Source: Cyclina sinensis
Lineage: Eukaryota > Mollusca > Bivalvia > Venerida > Veneridae
Reading direction: 5' to 3'
Length of the DNA: 64,000 nt
Assembly: GCA_012932295.1 (NCBI GenBank)
Contig: JAAONU010000002.1
Location: forward strand, 16,405,388-16,469,387
Position 1 is the first letter of the stretch; each line of letters opens with the position of its first letter. The position numbers and the translations under genes were made by a program. Shown piece by piece: positions 1 through 12,100 of the stretch. Below the pieces are notes generated by a model. It worked only from the letters and a program-made list of their open reading frames with translations, was not told where the DNA came from and did no database searches.

Positions 1-71
1 AAATGTGTATATTTGATTTATATATTTACAACACTGTTCTGGTTTTTAAGAACTTTTATCGCTTGTTACAG

Positions 72-197
72 TATCGGATCCATGCACGCTGTTCCCGGAT
101 GTTAATTGCTCGGATATTTGTCTTGTAATCAACGAAGAACCACAGTGCTCATGTAATACAGGTTTCGTTCTAGGAGCCGATCAGCAAACATGCATCG
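72..197 (+). CDS. Exon 1 (first copy): EGF-like module
   Basis: Phase 1-1 exon of 126 nt with acceptor TTGTTACAG and donor GTAGTG. It encodes a six-cysteine EGF module beginning VSDPC and containing CSCNTGF before the last Cys. It lacks the D-x-D-E calcium motif. It is nearly identical to exon 59355-59480, so it belongs to the duplicated block. No initiator or signal sequence precedes it, so it is internal to the gene. Confidence 0.88.
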
Positions 198-3100
198 GTA
201 GTGTATTTATACTGATTGATTTATCAAAGAATGATAACTTGTTATCATTTCATATGAAAATTTCCATCTAGAATGAAATTTATGTTCCACAAACTGTTTT
301 TCTTTGGCATTATTACGCTTTGAACAAACTGATGCAGGTGTCTGTTGGATACTGATGAATGAAAAAGTTAGGGTTTTAGCAAAGACATACAATTTTGTTT
401 CTTTTTTTTACAATTTTCAAGGCCAATTGACCGAGCGTATTCAAATGTCGTGCTTTTAATGATTTTAGTCAAAAAACGCCTGGGATTATCATTGAACTGA
501 AAATGTTGTACACAATTTGATTCAATTATTTCAAAATAGTTTTGTCTTTCACAGATGTGAACGAGTGTGATTCAGATCTGAACCTGTGCAGCGAAGCAGA
601 CACGTGTGTAAATACAGATGGTGCGTACACGTGTTCGTGTAGGATCGGTTTCAAACTGGCAAATGACTTAAGGACGTGTCAAGGTGAGCTCTGAAATATA
701 AATGCATAGTTAACAATGTTAACTCCAATCAAATAATGATATAAACAAAAATATGAAATACATGTCTCAATTATTTTCCTGATAAAAAGTTAATTGGGAA
801 GGATTCTGAATTTGGCAATCCGCGCATGTGGAGAGTTTATTATATAAAAAAATCTGGCTGCACTCAAGTCAAACTTCTTGACAAAATATTGTGAATTATT
901 AAGGCCATTGTCATGCGGGAAAATGTCCAGTAGCTTTTGATATTTAATAGATTCTACATCGATATCAAAATAACGCAAACAAATATATTTGGCGCGATGC
1001 CAATACGATTATAAGTATTCATTCAAAATTGTACAACCCCTTAGTAATAATGTGACAGTTCGGTCATCAAGATTTTTTTTCTTTCGATTAGCAAATTTGT
1101 TTTTTTAACACTAGATTTCGCGACTGTAAACGCAAATAGTATAGTACATTAAAGTAAATTTAAAAAAGAACATAGACAAAATTACTTTTTCCACAGCATG
1201 TGATGCATACCATTACGGCGAAAATTGTGCCAACGAGTGCAACTGCGGAGTGGGAGCGTCAAGATGTGATTCCGTGACAGGGTGTGTCTGTGAAACTGGA
1301 TGGACCGGACAAAATTGTAATACTGACAAGAACGAATGCGATAACTTCCCATGCATGGGTCAGCACGAAGTATGCACGAACACACCTGGATCGTACACCT
1401 GCACGTGCGAGACAGGATATTCACAAAATTCAAATGACGTTTGTCAAGGTTGGTAGGATACACCCCTATATACTTGAGGACGTTTTGTTGATGTTAAAGC
1501 TTGATTTTTATATTATATGTTATTTGGGTTTTTGAGTGATATATGTGGATATATTACCTGCCAAGATAAATATCACCCTCGCCTAACGGCTCGGGTGATA
1601 TAAAATCTTGGCAGGTAATATATCCACATATATCACTCAAAAACCCAAATAATAATTTTATTACCCTTCCCCTGCCGAGTAAGACGATTTAAAAAATCAT
1701 TGCTGTTTCAAATGAAACGTCGAAATAAGATTCCCTTTAGGGTATCCCTTCACCGCAAAATGACGTCACAGGATAATTTGTGCTGGCGAAATGCGGTATT
1801 TTCCCAGAAGTGATAATTATGTTGTTTTGAATATTGATTTTATATCTTTAATGAAAGCCATAAATTTGGGTTAGTATATCCGCGCATTCATTACAGACTA
1901 TTTTCATTTTTTTTTTATTTTTATTTCAATAGTTCGTCTGTAGATCTACATGAAGTTTTTGCTTTTGTACCTAACGAATGTAAACAAGAGAAAAGGAGTA
2001 GTCTGTTGAAGACACTTTTTTGTTATAAATATCAAGGTTTGGCGAGGTCATATTTGTTTCAAATACTGATGAGAATATTTATCACTTTTCTATTTTGGTA
2101 AATGTATTTTTTTTTTACAAATAAAAAGTGTTTGTATATCTGAATTTACACTTTACAAAATCGAACCGTACGCGCATCGTCACAACGCATGTTGTTTACA
2201 ACGTTTACAACATGGGGTACCAAAAGGGGAAATTTAATGTGTATATTACCTGTCTGGCTCGGTAATATCAATTTCTTTCGGCGGATCAATAGCCAATCAA
2301 AAAAGGGGAAAAAATCTGGAAGGGTAATAAAAAAATATATTTACATCAAATGCTACAAACATCTGTAAAGTTCTACAGTATAAATACATGTACATTGTAC
2401 TTGAATCCCTGTGAATACATCTGTAAGCGTTCATGTACACAGTACAGATCGGTCGAACTTGTTTACTTTGATTGAGATTAACACCTGTCATATGGTCCTT
2501 TTTCAGTCGATAGGGTTTTGGCCTGCAATGGCACAAAACAAAAACAAAACTTCATAATAAGTCAGAAAAAAGTACAGCTGTGAACCTTCGCATAAACTGT
2601 AATTCACCAAGTGTATATTTTACAAATGCAACGCCGAACTACAAAAATATTACATGAAAAGATGCATGAAAATATGACAAAATGAATAATATAACAATTA
2701 CCTGAAATGGCATAAAAATAATAACCTTGATAATAATGATAATAAGTCAGAAAGAGTACAGGTGTGAACCTTCTAATAGACTGCAATTCTCCAAGTGCGC
2801 ATGCGTGAATTTTATCCGGGAAAAGTTAAAAGAAGAGAGGCCCGGCATGCTAATACTGTTAAGCTATAAACTGATAACAAAGTTTGATGTATGATGATGC
2901 GATGATATGGGAACCTATATAACATCTGGCTGTATGGAAATATTATATGATAACAACACATATAGATATTTACACAATAAAAACAGTCACGAGTACAAAT
3001 AATACATATATACACATAATAGATATTATTTGGAACCCGTGACACACCCTAAGCAAGTAATATCTGGCTTGCAGTTTACTTAAGCATCGTTTCTGGGAAA

Positions 3101-6100
3101 TACCAGTACCAAACTTACATTTTCTCTGAGAAACTGCCATCTTTCTCACATAGAAAATGATCGTTTGCAAGGTTCGAGCCAATGACCATCAATCAGTGAC
3201 ACTCGACCACGTAGATGGGTCCGGTCATCGTTGTAAACTACAGTTAAATTAGCCTAACATGTATTCACTAGAGATTTTACATTGTTGTACACAACATCTA
3301 GCGGCCTTGTACACAGTACAAATAGATTATTCATGTCGACAACAATTTAACGAAGAATTACAAAATACAAGTCAAACATTCATGTATACCACAGTGTATG
3401 AGTATTTTCAACATGTATACAATTACAGATATTGACGAGTGTTCCAGTGACAACCTGAATGACTGTAGTCAGATATGTACCAACATTGTGGGTAGTTACC
3501 AGTGTAGTTGTAACCCTGGATTCATACAAGACGGACAGTTCTTGCACAGGTCAAACTTTTTTCGAGGACAATAAGTAAATTAAAGCGCAGAAATCACTGA
3601 AATCAGAAAACTTGTTCGTTTATTTAATAGAAGAAAAACGGCACGACAATTTTAAAAGATATTTGATAGTTTTCTTATATTTTGCGAGTAGCATTTGCAT
3701 CTTCACATTGATACATCTTTATGCTAAAATTTAATGACATTTCAGTATATTTACCGTAAATAATTTCTTTTTTCAGATATAAATGAATGTGAAGGTCATA
3801 ATAATTGTTCTCAGGTGTGTACTAACACACTCGGGAGCTACCGGTGCTCTTGTAATGATGGATTCAAACTTGATGTAACCTACAAGGAAAACATGCATAC
3901 GTAAGTTACCTACCATTTCCTGCAAATAGTTGTTCATATCCTGTACCTAAAAGAAAAGCTTTTTTAATTGAAATTTTTGCAATATTTCCTAGACTGCTCG
4001 TTTCATTATAATTGTAGGAAATCATCTAAATCAGATGTATAAATGCAAAATTTACGCAACTTTTGTCGATCATTCTTAGAACAGTGCTTAAATAATAAAA
4101 CACACAATCACGATGGAATAAGTATTATTTCATTAATTTTTGCATCCTTTTACGAATTTTGTTATCTTTTAAAACAGCGGAGGCGGAGTGTGACCCAAAT
4201 CCATGCCTAGATAACACACAATGTACCGTTATAGGCGGTGTGTCGACGTGCATTTGTGACGCTGGTTACACCACTCTAAATGAGACAACCTGTACAGGTA
4301 TTCGTTATTTTTATCTTATAGAATATATTTCAAATCTTCTTTTTCAAGGAGGAAGATAAGAGGTAAGCTCAGATATATTTGCAGTCATTTGGTATATATT
4401 TGGCTTATCAAAAACACAAACAACATACAGACAAACAGGCAGAGTACAACACCAAGAAAACAGACGATAAGGACTTAATTATAATTAGATAACAGTCACA
4501 GGATCTTGTTTGATCACGTGTTCTACACGACGCACGTATATCATTTTTATTAACCTGTACTTCAAAAAAAAATAAGCAAACTTCGAGCTTTTAGTGACAC
4601 ACGGCATTCTTTCCTTATTTCTGACACGATATCTTTCAGAAACTAAAACAAGGTTTGCCTCTTTGTTTCTTTCTGTATTCTCCATGCACAACTGAAAATG
4701 AAATTACAGTATTTGTGCATGTTCAGTTCACTGCAGCGAAACCAAATTAGGTAAAATCCAGGCTGAGTGCTTTATTGATTTGATTGATTGATTGATTGGT
4801 TGATTTGAAATTTGCAGTCATTGAAACAATTGTTTCATCGAAGACAAACCATCCTATTACCAAAGCTAGTCAGTGCTAGATGGTCTTTGGCTTTGAGGCA
4901 TATGAAATATGAATCTTTAATAATCTTCGTGAAACTTCATGAATCTTTCATATAATGCCGTTTTCTGTGCCAACTGTAGGGTTGCTTGATCTGTCTGATT
5001 TAAAGTATGAAGTGGATTGGTGTTTAATTTGTATACCTCCTAAGAAGAGCATATAGATTTTGCACTGTTGTGTGTTTGTCAGTCATTCCGTCCGAAATAT
5101 TTAGCATTTCTCATAACTTCCTTATTAAAAAATGAAATTACTTCATACTAGAACACAATACCCCTATTGACAAGATCTTTTCACTGACCTTTACCTATTA
5201 GAATTTGAACTTTGAATGACATTGGCCTTGAAGATCCCATTGTCAAAAATAAATAATATTTGCCATACATTTCGTATTACTCAATAGATTGAAATTATGT
5301 TTGCACGCAAGAACCCTTTAGGAGAAAACTTCAGAATGGCTTATTGTTACTTTGACCCCGTAATGACCTTGAGATTTAGGTCAAATTGTCAGAAAACACG
5401 TACTTTTAATCAATAGATTTAGTTAACAGACAACTACCCTTTGGGAGAAATTTTACAAGTGTAATATGTTTTACTTTGACCCCGAAATGACCTTGAAATG
5501 ATATTTTGAAGGATCTACAATTAATATGTTCATCTGGTCCTCAGCACCAGTTACGGGGTCATCTGTCATCTTTCAGTGACAGTTCTTGTTTCTTTGTTAT
5601 TTTTACGGTTCCATTCTATATGTAGTGAATGACTGTTGATTTTATCTGAGCAGATATCCCAGAATGTACACAAACACCAAGCCTGTGTTCTCAAGGATGC
5701 ACTGAGCTTCAAGGAGGATATGAGTGTTATTGTGATGAAACAGGCTATCGACTGGACACTGACCAATCTACATGTGTTGGTAAGTCTTTTTTATGTTTCT
5801 TCTTACAAAATTCAACATCAAACTACATTGATCTTTTTGTATAAAATTACAATAATTGACCCACTCCTCCGCTATATACCGCTGGAAACTTTTTTGAAAG
5901 TACTGGAAAATTTAGTATTGTACTATACGTATTAAGGGAATAAGGTAAAGAAAATGTCATACATAAAACACACACCACGCACGCAGAGTATCAGTCGTAT
6001 CTTCTATAGGTTTATTCTTCTATAGTGCCATGTATATCAAACAGGTTTTGATGATGATTTAATTAAGATTTTTTCAAGTACTTTTTTGATAAAATTTTCG

Positions 6101-9100
6101 GTTTATGACATAATCCAATTCATATTCAATTTTTTTGTAGTCTTACACACGGTGCAATAATACCGGTTCAAAATCAAGCACTTTTTTAATGATTGCTTTT
6201 TTCATTATATAGTTTGTTCGGACAATACTTACGGCAACAATTGTACCCAAACTTGCACATGTGACGTAGCAAACACATTGTCTTGCATTCATACCAATGG
6301 CACGTGCAGATGTAAAGATGGTTTTGATGGGAGCACGTGCGCTGATGACGTCGATGAATGCGCAGATGCAAATATTCATCAGTGCCCAGCAAACTCTGTG
6401 TGCATAAATAATAACGGGTCATTCTACTGTAAATGTGACAACGGGTACTTAAAAACAGGCGACGGGACATGTCAAGGTAAAAATTATTTCTGACTTGGTA
6501 CATATTTCATGAATGATTTCGTTCAAAAGGAACAAGCAGACGATAGATATCTAGATGCATTTTTTGTTTTTATTCAAAGAACTTAGAAAAAATTCAGGGA
6601 ATACAAACAAACGTTTAATTTTATCTTTTGACTTAAAGATATATTGTTAAAATCATAATAGTGATTTTTATCTTTGTAAGCTGGAATTTGGTATATTAAC
6701 ACTGATGTGCGTTGGCAAAAAGTTTGTGTTTTCTAAAAAAATGAAACTTCTAACAAGCATTTAACTAATGCGATAGTGCAAATGTAAAATGACATTTACC
6801 GGTTAAAATGTGGTCTGATTCCCCCAAAGGTACATTTTAATGATCCAATTTCCAGAGTTGTTTTTCAATGTTTTCAAAATCGAATTTTTTATATCAATTC
6901 TCTGTTATATTTGACATTATGTTAGGTCTTTTCATATATTTTCCACTTTTGATTGCCTACTTTTAGTTAAAAATCTTCTAGGTCATTCCATCTGTGTTGA
7001 TTCATCACATCTGTTTCATCTCTAAGACATTCAGTTTTTATTTTCAGTTATATTTTAATATCATTTATTGATTTTGAAGACATTTTTTGTTTTTTGTGCA
7101 TATTTCGAGTTAATAAGACTATCACAGACCAAATAATTGGCTTAAGTTTTATTAGAAATAAACTTAATATCTCAGTAATGTTTAAGACATTTAAACTTTG
7201 CAATGGAAAAAGATCAAAACATCAATGATCTAACTATTATATTTTTCAGTTTGTACTCAAGGAACATACGGCGAAAACTGTAATGATACATGTGAATGTG
7301 TCACAAGTAGCACTGTGTCTTGTAACCATGTCAGCGGAACATGCTCGTGCAAGGAAGGTTGGGAAGCAATCGACTGCAGTCAAGACATTGACGAATGCAC
7401 TGCAGATACAGCAAGATGCCCTGTGAACTCGAACTGTCGAAATACAGACGGTTCATATGTATGCGATTGTGTTGCCGGGTATAAGACAGTGAATGGAACA
7501 TGTCAAGGTAAACGTCGTATTTCTTTTAAGACAAATATATTTGCTTCAGTACTGCTTATTTAGTATAATTCATTGTCAATGCATACAGTTTTATTGCTTT
7601 AGAGCATTTTGAAATTTATAGACATTTCGCTAATGGTTCTGAACAAGTCATACGTTCAGCTTACCACCGACGATCTACCGCAGTGATCCATGACTGACTT
7701 AGAGCAGACGTATTCAAAGTTTTATCCCAAAATACATTCTTTTTTCAATAATTTTTTATCCTTACAGTCTGTGATGCGATATTTTTCGGCGAGAGTTGTG
7801 CCACACCCTGTGCGTGTTTTGCTGTAAACACAGAGGTATGTGACCACGTGAGCGGGGCATGTACCTGCAAGGCAGGGTGGGAGGGAAGCGACTGCAGTCA
7901 GAACATAAACGAATGTTCCGGAGACAATCCAGCTTGCCCTGAAAACTCTCAGTGTCAAGACACCCAAGGGTCCTATATATGTGCTTGTAACACTGGATAT
8001 GGAAAAACAAGCAATGGTACATGCGAAGGTATGTTTATATGTCTTGTGTTAGTGAACTTAACTCTATTACTTTCATTATTTAAGATTAACATGTCGTAAA
8101 TCAAGAAGAATCAAATGTTTGCGAACACTTGTACACACCTCTGCAAGTCAGGTTTTCTTTCAAATGGATGAAACATCTTATCATTCCTATCAACAACTAA
8201 GGCAAAATACGGACAGGCTCGATCGGAGATTAACCGCGTTAGTCTGATTAGAGGTCAGAGGCTATATTCACGAGGCTCAGAAGTGGGGACTGCTTTAGCC
8301 AATGAACTGCCCAAGAAGGCGATATTACATAGCTTTTATCCAAGCAATGATCCATTTAGTGAACAAAGAGTTGTTTTTATTTGTTCCTTCTGTCATCTGC
8401 TGTTACACCGTCTCATTCTGAAAACGCCGACAAATGTTATTTTCGTTTCAATGCATAACACGTTTGAATTCTTTTTGTCCTGATACAATGGTTTGCGGTG
8501 TCAATTTCTTACATGTGTTTTTCGCAACTTAGTGACTGACGCAGTAAATTACACACCCCTCGTACTTTTTTTAAGGTCAAAATCCTTTGTCACCACAATG
8601 AAAAAAATCAGATTCAAGACACTGAAAGCAGCTTCCTTCATTTTTTAAGCTCTTGCTAATAAGCATAAATTGCACAGTTAAAACTTGGACCGCAGATAGG
8701 ATATCAAAGCTGCAGAATAAGGATGTCCAGAAATACATATAAAATGTTTCTTACCATTTTGTTTCAGAATTGTGTTAAGTAAGGGTTCTTTTTCAATTAG
8801 ATTGAAATGCCTTGGTTAAGTAAAGCTGGCGGTTTGTCGCGCGGCAAAGAACAATAACTTTGTGCTGCTGCGGAAAGAACGACAACTGCATCTTTTTTTT
8901 ATAAAACGTTGACTGGTCTCGAATTTTTCGTAACAACTTAAGAATTTTTGCACTTAATTTAGTAAACATTTAATTTAGTTTTTGATGTTCCTATCATTCT
9001 TTTAGAAACGTCGGAAGAAATGTAGTGGATTGACTTTTGAGCAATCATTCCTAGAATTTCTGTAAACAAGAGAAATCGCTTTTGGTTTACTTTTTAATTA

Positions 9101-12100
9101 AATGATTCCTCTTTTATTCTTTTGACTTTTTAGCTCACCTGAGCTGGCTCAGGGTGAGCTATTAGGATCGATGAATGTCCGTCGTCTGTCGTCTGTCGTC
9201 CGTCGTCCGTCGTCCGTTCACATTTAGTTCGTTAACACTCTACTGGTCACATTTTTGCTCCAATTGTCACGAAACTTGGTCAGGATGTTTTTCCCAGTAA
9301 TTACTCGGACGAGTTCGAATATGGGTCATATGGGATCAAAAACTAGGTCAAGGAGCCCAAAAATATAAAAATCTTGTTAACACTCTAGAGGTAATGTTTT
9401 TAGCCCAAATAATCTGGAAATTTGTCATAAAGGTTGCTTCTATGATTTCTAGCTCAAGTTCAAATATGGGTCATCTGGGGTCAAAAACTAGGTCACAGAG
9501 CCCAAAAATAGAACATTCTTGTTAACACTCTAGAGGCTACATTTTCAGCCCAAATAATCTGGAAATTTGTCAGAAAGGTTGTTTCCATGATGTCTAGCTC
9601 AAGTTCGAATATGGGTCATCTGGGGTCAAAAACTAGGTCACAGAGCCCAAATATGGAAAAACCTTGTTAACACTTAAGAGGTAACATTTTCAGCCCATAT
9701 ATCCTTGTAATATGTCAGAAAGGTTATTTGGATTATTTCTAGCCCAGGTTCGAATATGGGTCATCTGGGGTCAAAAACTAGGTCACTGAGACGAAATATG
9801 GAAAAACCTTTTTATCACTCTAGAGGTAACATTTTCAGCCCAAATATCCTGGAAATATGTCAGAAAGGTTGTTTTGATGATTTCTAGCTCAAGTTTGAAT
9901 ATGGGTCATGTGGGGTCAAAAACTAGGTCACACAGCCCAAATATGGTAAAACCTTGTTAACACTCTAGAGGCTACATTTTTAGCCCAAATTTCCTGAAAA
10001 ACTGTCAGAAAGCTTGTTAAGATGATTTTTAGCTCAAGTTGGAATATAGGTCATGTGGGGTCCAAAACTAGGTCACACAGCCTGTATATGGAAAAACCTT
10101 GTTAACCCTCTAGAGGTAACATTTTCAGCCCAAATATCCTGGAAATATGTCAGAAAGGTTGTTTCCATGATTTCTAGCTCAAGTTCGAATATGGGTCATC
10201 TGGGGTCAAAAACTAGGTCACACAGCCTGAATATGGAAAAACCTTGTTAACACTCTAGAGGTAACATTTTCAGCCCAAATATCCTGGAAATATGTCAGAA
10301 AGGTTGTATCAATGATTTCTAGCCCAATTTCGAATATGGGTCATCTGAGGTCAAAAACTAGGTCACAGAGCTTAAATTTGGAAAAACCTTGTTTACACTC
10401 TACAGGTAACATTTTCAGCCCAAATATTCTGGAAATATGTCAGATAGGTTGTTTCGATGATTTCTAGGTCAAGTTCGAATATGGGTCATCTGGGGTCAAA
10501 AAGTAGATCACACAGCCTGAATATGGAAAAATCTTGTTAACACTCTAGAGGTAACATTTTCAGCCCAAATATCCTGGAAATATGTCAGAAAGGTTGTATC
10601 AATGATTTCTAGCCCAATTTCGAATATGGGTCATCTGGGGTCAAAAACTAGGTCACAGAGCTTAAATTTGGAAAAACCTTGTTTACACTCTACAGGTAAC
10701 ATTTTCAGCCCAAATATTCTGGAAATATGTCAGAAAGGTTATTTTGATGGTTTCTAGGTCAAGTTCGATTATGGGTCATCTGGGGTAAAAAACTAGGTCA
10801 CAGAGCCCAAAAATAGAAATATCTTGTTAAGGCTCTAGAGGCTACTGTTTCAGTCCAAATATCCTGGCAGTTTGTCAGAAAGCTTGTTTGGTTGTTCACA
10901 TTATTAGATAAGAATAAAGGTCACGGAGGCTAAAAATAGATTTATCTACTGTACCTCATAAAGCCTTCATTTATAGACCAATATCTTTGATATTCAGTAT
11001 ATAGGTTCCTTGCATGTGTAGGGTTTGAGGTCACTGGGTCGAGGTCAAGGTCACCATAGCTTATAATAGATATTTCTACTTTCTGTCACTAGAGCCTTTA
11101 TTTATTGATTGATATTTTACATATTTGGTTTGAAGGCACTTATATATTTTCAATTAAAAAAATGAAATACTGCTTAACAGCAAACCTACAGCCAAAGTAC
11201 TCAGGTGAGCGATCCAGGGCCATCATGGCCCTCTTGTTTTAAAAACTTGTCAGATGTTGACGAATGCAGTGATGAAAGTAACAATTGTGATTCCAATGCG
11301 ACATGTACAAACACTGCAGGAAATTTTGCGTGTGCCTGTGATGATGGATTCACTGGTGATGGGACAACTTGTTCAGGTAAATTTGACATGAAATAATGCT
11401 TTTGTAATATTGTCAACAAGTAAGCTGTAACTGACCTATATAAGAAAGCATTATTTTACAATTATAAAAGTCTGAAAATGTGTCTATCAAAAAAAAAATA
11501 TTTAATATTATATATATACACACACGTTTCTAAAAATGGTACTTTGCATCGATTTATGTAGTTGAACTATAGTGTTATGATACCCTGAAACGATTATTTA
11601 TTTTTGACAAAGATCTGTAATTAAAAAGGAATTTAACCTGTATTTCAAACAACAACCAAAATATATTTCTAACATTGATACATTTGAATATGACAAGTAT
11701 GAATTGTTTTGTTTCATTTCATGAGCATTTCGTGGATTTTCGTTTAGCAACAGTCACTGTCGTTAATTCAGATTCAGTAATATAGATTAATTGTGTTTTG
11801 ATAAACTGAAACCAAAGATTTTTTTTACATAGATCTGCACTTAAAATAAACATTTGACATGCATCTAAAAACAGCCGAAATATATTTCTAACATTTATCC
11901 AGTAACATGTAACAAGTTTGATTTGTTCTGTTCCATTTCATAAGCAGTTTGTTGATTTTCGTTTAGCAAATGTCTTTTACACTTGTTACGTTAAACCTTT
12001 CTTAACAGATGTTGATGAATGCAGCGATGAAAGAAACAACTGTGATTCCAATGCGACATGTACAAACACAGTTGGTAGTTTTACATGTATCTGTTACCCT

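Noticed and set aside
7722..8022. Minus-strand open frames of 81 and 86 codons over exon 10
   Set aside because: Exact antisense shadows of an EGF exon; the sense strand has the Cys pattern and consensus splice sites.
9341..10900. Possible CRISPR-like array
   Set aside because: The 145-bp units are contiguous tandem repeats without spacers, in eukaryotic intron DNA and inside a transposable element.
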